Shown here piece by piece: positions 1-13,395 of a stretch of 64,000 bases of DNA (the first letter of the stretch is position 1; each line of letters opens with the position of its first letter). The notes below the pieces were generated by a model. That model was not told where the DNA came from. It saw only the letters and a list, made by a program, of their open reading frames with translations, and searched no databases. The DNA comes from Malania oleifera (Eukaryota; Streptophyta; Magnoliopsida; Santalales; Ximeniaceae). A program made the translations under genes and the position numbers. The stretch is taken from positions 10,261,764 to 10,325,763 of the forward strand of contig NC_080422.1 of the NCBI RefSeq assembly GCF_029873635.1, given 5' to 3'.

Positions 1-190
1 CTTAGAAGCAAGTGGCTTTGGAGAGTTCTCTCAAAGACTTCACTCCCTATTGCATAAGGTGATTGTTTTGTATTGTATTTTGCTTTGTTTTTTTTTTGGG
101 AGGATGTCTTATTCTTCCTATATTTTTTCTTTGCTGTACTCTTCTTTCTCTTTCTCAAATGAAATTCTTCTTTATAAAAAAAAGGCTAGT
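1..190 (+). mobile_element. LINE (L1-type) 3' end fragment
   Basis: The first 60 bases read as a degenerate KWLWR block, the segment that follows the reverse transcriptase in plant L1 elements (an intact version, GKWLWR, is at about 4555). After that comes a pyrimidine-rich 3' tail with the motif aggatgtctt at 101-110 and an A-run near 178-184. The same tail motif ends the other LINE copies here (1371-1380 on the minus strand; 17628-17640). The fragment lies in the PIAL intron. A frameshift separates the KWLWR block from what follows. Confidence 0.5.
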
Positions 191-868
191 GACATTTGTA
201 ACACGTATCCTCCCAAATTCCGCTATGAAGCAAATGCTTCTCAAAACAGCTCAGAAAACTAGTTGCAGTTGAGATTTGTTTATGGTTTAAAATCTTGTGA
301 CTCATATATATCCTCCATAAACCACTTGAGAATGAAGTCCTCAATAAGGTCCTTAAATCCTTAAATTTAGCCAACATCAAGATTTGTTTATGGTTAGAGT
401 TGATTACTGTAGGGAAAGGTAAATTTCTCCTCTAACTTGTGTCTCATGATGTCACACTGTTTGATAAGGGGCTCTCCTGAGCGCTAGAGGTGTCATTGAA
501 CATTCTGCCAATATTTCTTAACTTTATTTTGGCAAAATATGCTTTCTTCTTACCTCTCATGCGGTATCACTCAAAATTGTCTTCACTTCGATGTACATTC
601 TTGGACCATCCACTCCATGCTATTTTTCATTTCTTGAGTGATAAAGGGGCAGTTGTATTAGTGTAAATGAAAATTATACAGAGAAAATTACCCACTCCAA
701 TTTATGCTCTGAAAGCTATCTGTTTTAAGATGATGTTATCCTTTTCATGTGATGTATTTGGTAAGTTTCCTTTTAAGATCTTCTTTCTCAAAGAGGAATA
801 TTATTTAGCATCTAATTCTTGTGTGAAGCTGACCATTATGTTTTCCATTATTTTCACATGCTGAGCAG
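191..868. other. Intron sequence of the PIAL gene, no feature seen
   Basis: AT-rich sequence between the LINE tail and the first visible PIAL exon. No coding homology, RNA gene or clear repeat was seen. The 3' splice site is the gcag at 865-868. Confidence 0.6.
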
Positions 869-1277
869 GTATGTCAGTGCAAAAGTGATTTCGTCTTACA
901 TGCAGCTATTATGGTGCTGATGATATCTGTGAAGGTATGCCTTTGATGTGGTTATTTCTTTTGCATAACATGAATAATTTGTGCTTCACTATACTGAAAT
1001 GTTCTGCATTACTAGTAAAGGCCCATGTGATGTATGATATATTATTTTTTGATGAAAAATAAATTATATCTTAGTCTATAAGTGGTAATTTTAAATTATT
1101 TATTTATTACTACGAAAAGATAATTGAATTTGACTAACTGCATCAATTGAATAGTTATTCAAATGGTTTTTTTTTTTTTGTTTGAGTCAAACTTAGGTAA
1201 ATGTAGTCTAATTTTTTCCTAATGCAAAAGAATCAATTCCTAAATCATTTAAGCATTACATTACTGAAAACCTCAAC

Positions 1278-1311
<34 letters not shown>

Positions 1312-4300
1312 TTTGAGATGACACAATAATCATCACAGTAAGAAAAGAAACAATTACAGAGAAAGAGGATAAGACATCCTCCAAAACAAAAAAAAGAAGA
1401 AGGGGGAAAACAGAAAATACAAAAGATTTACCTCAACACTGCCTTCCAGTCCCTCCGTATATTGGACTGTGACAGACCCTCAAAACCCCCAAAAGAGTGA
1501 GCCAAAAGTAATCCAAAATGTAGCTTGCTCCCAAATCAAACTCGAGAGTCTTTTGATCTCTAAAAATTCTGATGTTCCTTTAAATCCAAAGTTCACACAA
1601 AATAGCAAGAATGCACAATTCCAAAACCTTTTCTTTGCCATTTTCCTTTCAAAACCCTAAAAATGCACCACTATAACCTCATGGACAGCGTTCAGTCCCA
1701 CCTGTGCTACCAAGAACAGGGAAACAGATTGTTTCACAAAAATCTCGCCACCTCACAATGCAGAAATAAATGACAATTAATCTCACTCTCCTCACAACAC
1801 ATCATGCAAACATCTGGCATGAGAGCTTTGTGAGGCCTCCTAATCTGAAGTCGTTCGTATTGACCTTGTTGAGAACCAAAGTCCAACTGGAAGGTCAAAT
1901 CTTAAAAGGGGCATTAACCTTCCACACAACTTTATCTAGATAGAAAGGACTAGGGTTAAGAGATTTAGTAAGATGGGAAACAAAAAACTTTGAAGAAAAG
2001 AGTCCCCAATCGAAAGCCTAGCATCCACCCTCCTATTAGGATTGAAAGAATTCAAGACACTCAACAGGCAGTTGAGCTCATCCATCGTTCTCTCATTGAG
2101 ACTCCTGAAAGAATGGAGGTTCCATGGCACATTAGCCCCACCTTGGAAGAATAGAATTTTGAAATTGATACATAAAGAATGATAGTCCATACAAGCGGTG
2201 CACTGTAGATTCCAACAAAGTCTCACCTACGCAAATGTCCTTTCAACAATGTCTCATCCACCCAAATATCCTCCCAAAAAACGAACCCCATTCCCATTAT
2301 TGATAGAAAAATGAATGAGGGGGGAAAATAGCCAGAAGCTTGTGAAACAAATTTCTAAAGGATAGTGCTACCCATCTAGTATCCTACCATTCCTATGAAT
2401 ACATACTTACTCTTTAGTACTTTGTGCCATTATGAATTAGACTCTAAGGGCAATGTCCATAACCATTTTCATCTTGAGGAGATGTTCTTACACTCAAACC
2501 TCCCTCTGATTTTGGTCTCTGACAGCCTCCCAACTAACAAGATGATCCCTCTTTTGCTCCCTATAGCCTGATCTCAAAAAATCTCTCATAAACTTCTCTG
2601 AGCACCCAGTTACTGCTCTAGGAATTTTAAAAAGAGAAAGGTAGTAAATGGGAATATTATAGAGGCAAGCACTAATTAATGAGACAATGGTAGTGGGATG
2701 TTAAGGGAGGTGTAGATAGAAGGTTGGTGGAGGGGTTTAAGGTAGATTGTGAGGATTGTATCATTTCGCATATGATACTTCTTATTAGATGGGTGAGACT
2801 GAGTCTTGGTTTTGTGCATCTATGGTAGGGGTGGCAAAACTGGTTAACGGGCTGGGTTCGGGTGGGTCATAAACGGGTAGGGGTTAAATGGGTTCGGGTT
2901 GACTTGTTTATTAACGGGTGACTAATAGGTAAACCCAACCCCGCTCGTTTACTAAACGGGTCATAAATGGGTCACCTGTTTGAAAATATAATTTATTTAT
3001 TTAAAATTTTTTTGAATATAGATGTCATATATATATATATATATATAGCACTCCATTTTATTTGTTAATATCTAACTAAAAAATAAAAAAAAAACATAAA
3101 ATATAGAACTGGGTGGCCTGAGATCTATCCAGATCCAACCCGACTGGTAGTTGGAACGACCTGCGGAGCGGTAAAGCAGTGCAAACCATTTAGATCTATT
3201 GCTCCTCCATTATCGACGACACGAATATAAGAAGAGGGCTGGACAACCATTCGGTGAAGAAGGTTCTCGAACAAGAGTCGGAGATGCTACCGTGCCACGC
3301 CTCCGCATCTCCTTTGTCAGTCAGAGATTTCATTTCCCGTTCTCATGAGAAAAATAAAAAATCTCATCCGGAATAGGGCAAATGAACGAGTGTCGTGAGG
3401 GAGATGGCAAATGGAGCTTTAGATTTCAGAATCAGAACATGGAACTATGGAAGTTGGATCATTGGAATTGGAAGAGGAAGATGGCGTATGACAACGGTGT
3501 GCGGGTGCAGCGTGCTGGCCAACCTAGGCAATGGGTAGAAATATGGATTTAGAGTGGAACTTGGTATTAGAAGTCGGAAGATTTGAAGATGGTGTTTTGG
3601 CGTGTGGTGTGCGGATGCAGGCCGTGCGACGTGCTGGGCAGTGGGCGTGGGTAGAAATTAGGGTTTCTTTTTAAATGTGTATATATAGGTAAATAAACCG
3701 GGTGACCTGACCCGAGCTAGCTAACCCATTTAATAAACGAGTCGGGTTCGGGTTGATCCGTTTATAAACGGGTTGACTTGTGTTGAACCCTAACCCGGTT
3801 TAAATGGGCGGGTCACGAATCATGCGTTGGGTTTTGACCCGTTTTGCCACCCCTAGTCTATGGGTCTAAAACAAGAAGATTCCCTTAATCTTTAGTATTG
3901 CAGTTGATGTTTTGAGTAGAGTAGGATGATTGAGAGAGGTGTAGATGGAGGGTTGGTGGAGGGGATTAAGGTAGGTTGTGAGGATTGTATCATTTCGCAT
4001 CTTTAGTTTGTAGATGATACTATTCTTTCCTATCAGGTAACTTGGGTTTCTTCTTTAATTTGTTGGCTAGTTTACAAGTGTTTGAGAAAGCAACTAGGCT
4101 GAAAATTAATTTCTCTAAAAGTGATTTGGTGGGTCTTCATATTAATGTGGACCCTTTTGTCAGGTTAGCTGGTTGCGCTGTTTTGACTTGGCCTATTACT
4201 TATTAGGTATCCCCCTAGCTGGTTATCCGAATATTGACTCTTTCTGGGACCTTGTTTGAGAGAGTGGCTAGGAGACTGGATGGGTGGAAAGGAGAATTTT

Positions 4301-7300
4301 TTCTCTTTGGGGAGGGGGGGTGTCATATTACCCTCATCCATGTTCATTTATCTTCCATCCTTTTGTATTACCTTTCTTTCTTTAGAATCCCTATGAGATT
4401 GGCGCGGAGGCTTGAGAAGTTAATGAGAGATTTCTTATGGTCTAGCAGGGGAGAAAGTAGTAGAGATCATCTTGTAGTTTGGGAGATCATGTAGGTCTAA
4501 AGGTAGGGGGTGGCTTGGGTCTTGGTAATTTGGTGTCCAAACACATTTCTTTGGTGGGGAAATGGTTATGGCGCATTCCTTTAGAACCTAATCCTTTTTG
4601 GCATAAGGTAGTTTGTATTAAATTTGGAATACTATAAACGGGTGGGATGCTAAAGTGGGAATTAACATCACTTATTCATGTTCTTGGAATTTTGTATCTC
4701 AGATTTTTATGATTATTTCCTTCCTAAAGTCCAATATTTAGTGGGTAACAGGAGCCTAATTCACTTTCTATTACATTCCCTCGTTTTTTTGGTTATTCAA
4801 TCTTCATTATACCTCTATTTCTGCATTTATTCTTTGGCAAGAAGACAGGAATTCTTGAAACTTCAATTTTGGTAGAAATCTAAATGAGAGAGAGATTAAT
4901 GAGTTGGGTCTCTTGACCAGATTGCTTGATTCTTTTCATGTTCATTTGGGGAGTGATTAAAGGGTTTGGAGCTTAGATTCTTCTGGGAATTCTCTTGTAA
5001 GTGTTTTTTCTTCTACTTGACCCCTGACTTCACTGTGGATAGTTTTGCATTGTATCTATTGATTTGGAATGGTAAAGCTCCCTCAAAAAATAAAAGCTTT
5101 TGTTTGGACTGTGATACTTGAAAGAATCAACACCAATCATTTGCTTCAGAAGAGAAGACCTAATAAGGTCCTGTCCTGACATTTGTGCCCTTTGTTTGAG
5201 GAGTGGAGAGACTTGTGCACTTTATTTCTTCATTGTCCTTTCACATTGGCTATTATTTGGTATATTTGGTGAAAACTGGCTTTGTCCCTTCACATTGAAA
5301 GTGTTTTGTACCATCACGTTTAGGGTTTTTCATAAAGGATGGGATAGAAAAGCTTTATGGTGATGCACTGTTATGGCAATTATTTGGTGTGTTTGGTTGG
5401 AAAGGAACTCTAGAATATTTGAAGCGTCTATGTATAACAATTTGCTTTGGAGTAGAGTGGTTTATCTTGCATCGCCAGCAAATGGATTTTTTCGTCACGC
5501 TTCCTTGAAAGATACCTGCAGTGGAATTGGTTGGCTTTATTACATTGAGTTTTTTTTTTTTTTGGGGGGGGAAGGGGGTGATGTTAGAATCTGATCTTTT
5601 TAACTAGTTTCTTTTTGATATTGAGGGAGGATTTATTATTCTCCCTGTTTTTACCTCATTCTTTTCTTCTCTCTTTCCTTTTATGATGTACAGTCTTCTC
5701 TCGTCTAATAAATTTATTTATTTATTAAAAAATTTAAAACAGCAGTAAGGAGGGCAATCCTACCTCTCGAATATATAAGCCATCTTTAACCGTCAAGGCT
5801 CTTCCCTACCCTCTCAATCCCTGGATCACAGAAAGCAGCAGACAAAAAATACCCCTCAAGAGGATGGCCAAGATAGGTGATGCGCTGGAACAACTACTTG
5901 CACCTTGCTAGAAATCTAAAACTCTCGAACTCCCTATTATTCAGATTAGTGCCAGCCAAGCCACTTTTAACTAAGTTTATTTTCAAATTTTGAAATCTTT
6001 TCATTTTAAACAACATGAGTACCTTACAAAATTTCTCAATACTATTCTCTAAAAGAGAACAGTACTGATAAAAATTTTAAAATTTAAAAATATAATGCTC
6101 AAATGTCTTGACAATAGATTGCCAAATATTGCTATTTTTCCATATTGTTCACATTCATTATATGTGCTCGGTTCCTTGTAGATGCCACGCACGGATGAAA
6201 TTAAAGAACAATATAAGTATGAAAAGAAAATGAAATAAAGAGTGCACGTAGTTTGAAATGCAGTAACTTATTATTCACAAGTATCATTACATGTGGATCT
6301 TATATTTACTAAAATTGCTTTACAATTGAAAACAATTTAACTTAGAAACTTGAAAGTATCCATGACAGAGACACGAATATATCACATATGACCAATGTTG
6401 ACACGAAGCCTAATAAAGACATAATATATATGTTGCATTTTCTTTCAATAGGAATAATTAATTGTAGAAATCTATGGACTTATGACTTCTTCTTGTAGAG
6501 ACATAGTATATATGTTGCATTTTCATTCAAAAAAAAAAAATCATATTTAGTCAAAACTAAGAAGTGATTTTTGTGTAAAAGGTGAAGGCATAAGGCAAGG
6601 CATTTTCCCCCCTTCTGAGGTGAGGTGTAAGCCTTGGGGCGTCAAGGCATAAACATTTTTGGAGTTTCATCTTTTATTTTAAAAATATAAAATAAATTAT
6701 ACCTAAAAAAACTAATATGAGATTTTTGGTTAAATATATTAGAAATTTTGTTGTCTTAATTTAAAATAAAAAATAGTTTTAAGAAAAGAAATCTAAAAAC
6801 ATTAACCAAGCTGCCTTCATTGCCCATACACTGCAACCCTACATCCACCTGGCATTCTATGACCACATGCCATTCTTAAAGGTGGCCTTCCCACCTAGTA
6901 AAAATATTAGTCTTTTGGTTGCCTGGCTCGCGCAATTTTCTCTTTACAGTCGATTACTTCCATTTGAAAGAGACTTGAGCCAAAAAAAGAGACACTCAAG
7001 TCGAGAGGAAGAGAAACACTTGAGACAAGATAGGGAGACTTGACAAAGGAGCTCGCAAGATTGACAGTGGCCCTCCATTGAAGGGATGGGTTACTGGTTG
7101 ATGGGTAGCCTCCGATTGTTTGATTCTTTGTTGATAGAAGCACTAACAAAAGGGTATTTCTGCCCTATTATGTAGTTTCATTCAATTTTTATATAATTAA
7201 AACAAATTGAGGTTGGTCCAAAATGCATTTGAACTCTTAGAGGCATAAAAATGTGTTTTTTCAGATGAGGTGTATGCTTTGATCCAAAAAAACATTTGAA

Positions 7301-10300
7301 GACTTCCGCCTTTTGAACTATGCCTCAATGTGTTTTAGCTTCAAAAGGCGCACCTCGAAAACACTTTTAAAAACACCAATTTTTTTAGAAATATGTGGGT
7401 TCCATATTAAAAGAAAAGTCATTTTTTAATCAAAAACTGAAGTTGGGACATTTTTTTAGTTTACATAAAATTAATTTACATTTTTATAAATTTTAAATTA
7501 CGTTAAATTAAGATTGATATTGGCAGATTAGAAAATCTGTATATGCACATGAGATAATGTCCTGGGGATAATTTGGAACCACTTATCAGTAAGTGTTGAG
7601 CTAGAAAAATGCTAAATTTGGTAAGTGCTGATAATAAGTGCTAAACTGGACAAGTAATGAAAGTCATAAGTATTGTTTGATTTGTCAAAAAATAAGTACG
7701 GATTAGAAGTACTTGTAAAACTGGTATTTTTTAGCTACTCACTTTGTAGTCAGTAGTGATTTTTAAGATAAGTTGAGGCATACTTTATGAAGGGGAGTTT
7801 AGGCGCAATGGTAAGGTTGTCACCGTGTGACCTGGAGGTCACAGGTTCGAGGAAACAAGACGGGGGCTTGATAAGTGTTTGGGAGTGTCCTGCTTAGTTA
7901 ACAAACATTGAGTTCTGAGCTGGGGCAGCATGGTTATGAGACGATAGTAGTTTGGAACCATTATGATTTTCTGTCATAAGGTTAAAAAAATTTGAAAATT
8001 TTCCAAGTCTTTCAGCAATTCAACTTGTCCCCAAAATAGATGCTTCACCTTCCTCATATCAGAGAGAATAGAATGAGACTCTCTAGCCCTAGGCTTACTA
8101 AGAATTCAAGAGTTCTAATTTCTTGTAGTGCCAATGAATTGCATTGGTGCAATTTGGCTAGCTGAACACCCAGTGGTCTTCTTGCCGTAGTAAGAATAAA
8201 ATTGGACCCATCTTGCATATAAATAAATAGATAATATGCACTCACATGCTTGTGAAATACATATCAACCAGGCTTACGGTCGCCAGCATCATGACTATTG
8301 CAATGAAATTTCATTAGTCCTTTGAAGAAAGACCAAATATTTTCCACCTTCCATCCTGTGTTCCTCTGTGGAACCCTAGTTTTTAATATTTTTCTATAAT
8401 AAAAAGCTGGGAAATAGGAGTCACAGGGATTGAGAAGCCTCATTGAATTGAATGAGGTTGGAATAACATGCTAGGAAATGGTTGGATTACCAGGAAGGAC
8501 CTGGAAACAGGTACGTACATAAATAAAGAGGCTGGTTATGGCCTTTACTTGATAAGGCTCCCATCTATCATGACCAGGAGGAGCAGGGAAGGGAGAGGCT
8601 CTTGCGAGGCCCTGCCTGCCATTTTTTGGCCAAAGTGTTACTTTTGTTCCCCTTGTTCTTTTCCTGTGTGAGACTTGATTTGAAAAGGTGAAATTTTGAT
8701 TTACTCTTGGTTGGTGCATAAACTAGAAAAAGGTGCATTAGATAACAAATTATGTGAATTTTTCTTGTACACTTGAGGATTCTGATAGTATTTTGTTTTG
8801 ATACTAAGAAAGAAGATACAAAGAGGATGAGGATTCCTTAAAAAAAACAAGAATAAGAATACAAGAAACCCAAGACTAAAACAAAAGAGCCAGCCAATCA
8901 CATTGAATGTCAGAAAAAATTGTATGGCCAAAACACCCTGTAGTGAATGCCCATGTGGATGCAAGGAACACAATCTTGTCCTGAATCAACTCCACAGATG
9001 ATTGATGTTCTTGAAAAATCTGTGCATTTCTCTCCAACCAAATAACCCAAATGATGGCAAAATTAGAATACTCCCATAAGATCCTTAAGTTTTTATGCCT
9101 TTCAAAAACTCTAAAATCAAACATCATGAAAGCGTCCAGAGAATAAGGACTCACCCACCCAATGCTAGCATTCTCCCAAGCAAAACAGCTTGTTCCATTA
9201 TCCCCAAGCAACTTGGCAGTGCAAGAAAAGAGGAGCATGATCCTCATTACTACTGTGACACAAAACACATGTATCTGGGGATAGAGCCACGTACTCTTTG
9301 GCCTGTAATAGATAATTGTTGTGACTTCTGCTAAGGATGGCGATCCACACAAAAGCCTTTATTTTGGAAGGAACTTTTGCTCACCACAAATGATTGGCAA
9401 AAGGAAAAGAATGAAAAATGTGTTAGACGAGGGTAAAAGGACTTACATGAGAAGATGCCTGAATTATCCAAACACGAAATCCTAACATCTCTAAAATGTG
9501 AATAATGGAAAGAATCAAGCAAGCTCAGGAGTGAAAGTTCCTCAACCTCCCTATTAATAAGATTGTGTGTTAACTGAAAATCCCTAGAAACCACGCCATT
9601 GAACCATCCAAAACAAGAAAAAAAGAATAGGGCTATCAGGGCGTAAAGAAAGATGGGAAATGGAAGTAAAAGCAACATAAAAACAAACATCTCAAACAAA
9701 TATCTTTCCAAAACTGAACCCTGCGCCCTCCTCCCACTTTATACCTGACCAAGTTAAGAAGAAAGAATTACTTGGGATATGAATTTCCGTGGGTGTATGC
9801 AAAATTCTAGTGATAATATTAGCGTCCACCCACTCTCCTGCAAATCATATTTTCTTTAATAACCCTATGCCAAAGAGAATTAGATTCCAACAAACTGCCA
9901 TTACTATTTATCCACTGAAGCGATGTTTCTTAGATACTGAAGTACTAAGAAGAATCCCCCCTCATCTCTAGAGGTGGCAACTAAATCCCAACTCACTCAA
10001 TGATCCCTCTTCTTATCCACCCCTGACCAGAGAAAGTCCCACATAATCCTCTCAAGCTTACAAGCCACCTCCAACAGAATCTTAAATTAAGAAAGAAAAT
10101 ACCAAATTATCAAAAAAATAAATGCCTGAAATTAAAGTAATGTGTCGCCGCAAAGGGGAGAGGGTGCCCTTACACTCATCTAGATATTTAGACATGTTAG
10201 AGGCCAGATCACAAAACCTCACAGACCAAGGACTATGGTGTGTCTTATGATTTGCAGAAGCAGCAATGCTTTATTGTTTTGGAAACCTATATTACTACCA

Positions 10301-13300
10301 ATGCATATCATAATCCCAATATAGAGTGTCCTTTGTTTAATTTAAGAGGAGTTGCATCAACTCGTCAATTGAATTTTTAGAATAATTTCTTAGTGTAAAA
10401 AAATTTGGAAAGATAGACTTTATTTTTCTTAGTTGTACCTGAGGTTATGTTCGTTGACTCCAAGATCTCCTTTTTAAACAGTATTTATGCTTCTATATGA
10501 AGTATTGAATTTATTATTTTTGGCGTTCCATATTCAGGTTCATGTTTTTTATGTCTTTCTTTGCAGAAGTAGTTTATTGTAGTTAAATTTCTTTTGTGTT
10601 TCTTCAGTTCGGTCCCTGAAAGAATGGGCATTAGTTTCACGTCTCCCTCTCCCTCTCTCTCTCCTTCTCCCTCCCCCTCTCTCTCTCTTTGTTTTTAATA
10701 GTGGTATTTGTCCACTAATTTTATGTTTTGTTCAGTAGAATGCTTGTAGGATTGGGTGGTTTTCGGACAAGGATACTGGTGAACTTCTCGCTCTTGCAAA
10801 TGAGGTTTGCTAATAGTTTTCTGAGATCTATATGTTCCTGTACACTCTCCATTTATTGGTTAATTTTGTCTAGGCAGTTCTAACAGTTCTTTTGGGACAC
10901 TTAGATGGGGAATGGCTTCTGCAGTATGGGAGATGTTAACTTTGATTCAAGCTATTGCATTCCCGTTATTTTGAAAGTTATGTCCAGGTTGGTGCTTTTT
11001 CCATCCTTTTTCTAATTACTATTTTTCTAATACTTTTGGTTGTGCTTTTGTGATTAATTGTAAATAATGTCTGCCTCCCGATCCTGGGTTAACATCCAAG
11101 GTAAGGCCTGTGGAGGGAATGTGATGAAGGTCAACCTTGGGATTTTTAAACTTACGGTTGTCTTGCTGAGGGAAGATGGTGACTTTGTGAAGAAGCCACT
11201 TGTTGGGTTTCACACAAAGGCTTCTAGGCATTATTTTCTGGAATTCTGAAAATTTATTTCTGAAATTTTCTGGAAGGCAACTGTCTATCTAGACTACCTT
11301 CATCTGCAAGTCATTGTTGGAATGGTGTTATATGAACCTAAAGATATAGTGCAATATGTCTTTCTCTCTCTCAAAGTGTTCCTATCTTATTGTCTCTCTA
11401 TTGATACTGCCATGGGTGCTGTAGGACATGAAATGATGGGATCACAAGAGCTCAATTCTGATTGAGGGGAGTATCTTTGACTGGTACTGGATAAAGTGAA
11501 TGAGAGTTTTCTTTTTTGTTCTTGAGCATTATCCATCTCAGAAGAGGCAGATGAGGCTTTCTTCTGTTGCAGCTAAATGGTTCTCGGATGAATTGTCATT
11601 GATTCTTGGAGGTTCTGTAGGGAACTTTTGAACTGTTCAGTCTGGAAGAGTGAAGTACTTATGGTGATTCAACCAACAAAGTTGGGGAAGTTTTGTAATT
11701 AGGCTCGGAGGAGAGCAATGAGATTCTCGGTGTTTGTTCCTGGCAGGGGATGGTTGTCGATGCTTTTGAGGGAATTTCATAAGTTGACTAGGGATTTCCA
11801 TCCTGGTAATCATGGTACAACCAAAGGAATATGGAAATGTAAGGAGCCTGGTAGTAGGAGTAAAATCAGGGTTGCGCATGATGTAGCAGTGCAATTGCAA
11901 GTCGAGAAGCTTGGTTGTACATTGCTGGTAGCCATTCATCATTGTATGGAGGTTACGGTTCCCATGGCAACAGCGGGTTTTGGTCAGGGGCTGGGAGTGC
12001 AACTGAGGTGCATAGGGTTTCACTTGGGCCTGAGAATAAAATGAAGATACAGGTCTGAGTGTTTGACAATTGTTTTGGACCTGGGCCAGTTGTTGGAAAG
12101 AAAGGAGCTTCAGTTATTTCCCAGATGGGCCATTTAAGTTAACTGGTCCAAAAACTAAAATTTTTTGCTCAAGACCAGGAGGCTTATGGGAAGCCAATGG
12201 TTTGGACCCCATGCCTTTATGTAAGGGCAAGGGAATTTTGAAAAGAGAGCTTGAGCAATGGCGAATCAGAAGGCTTTGAATGTAAGTTGCTGGATGAAGG
12301 CATACGTGCAAGGTTCAGTGCAGTGCATATGAAGATTCTAATCGTGGGAAGATGTCATCTACAGTAAATAAATATGTAAAACTTGCAAGGATCTCAGGCG
12401 AAGGGGAGAAGAAGCAGAAGTGGCTGTTATAAATCTTCCGAGCTGTCAAGAGAGCTCTGTGAAGGCCACTAAATGTGTAAGATCTCGGGTGGAGCTGTAG
12501 ACTCAGCTTGCTGCAGGTCGGGGTAAGAATCATATAGGTTATTGTTTGCATGTAAAGGTGGTGCATAGATCTAGCAATAGCAATGTAGAAAAAAGGTGTA
12601 TGAGTGTTGGGCAGTGCGAAAGATATGGAAGCTCAGAGCTGATGTATATGTTGGGATTGTGGCTGTCTGATCATAGTGGGAATGCAGTTCAATTGGATGG
12701 CGACGGAAGTAAAGCAGAAAAAGGATAGCGTGAGCTAGCAAATTTGCATTGCTCTGTCAACTATGATGGAAAGGTTTCATTCTTCTTCTTCTTCAATTGG
12801 ATGGTGACGGAAGTAAAGCAGAAAGAGGATAGCGTGAGCTAGCAAATTTGCATTGCTCTTCTTTATTTTTATTTTATTTTATTTTCCATTTTTTGTTATT
12901 TTATTTTCTTAGGATATCTTTTCCTCTCACAGCCTGTAATTTCTGTCATCTCTTTCTTAATATGGTTTAATAGTTCTTTTGCTATCAATTTTTATCCCTG
13001 GATAGCTGCTAAATTAGATTTTTGAATGGTTGGCTTATCCTTTTAAGGCAAAAGCTGGTTTTGGGTTTGGAACAATATATGTAATAGGACTTGAGTGTAA
13101 AATAATCAGAAAACACGGTAAATATAAAAAAATTGAAGCGAAGAGAAAGAGGAAGGATGAACATTGCAGAGAAGCTTGGACTCAAATTCAATTGGATAAG
13201 AGAATCTGGGGATTTATACCGGCTTTCAGGATGAACCTCGCTCTCTGTTCTCGGTTTTTTTGTTCTCCTTGATGGATTCTTTCAATCCTTGTTATGGAGG

Positions 13301-13363
13301 AAAACCTCCACAAATTGGTGCGGACCAAAAGAAAACCTTTCAATTTGCATTTGGCGAAGTTTT

Positions 13364-13395
<32 letters not shown>

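Noticed and set aside
7800..7870. Possible tRNA gene (A-box and B-box present)
   Set aside because: No acceptor or anticodon stem can be paired; the context fits a tRNA-derived SINE.
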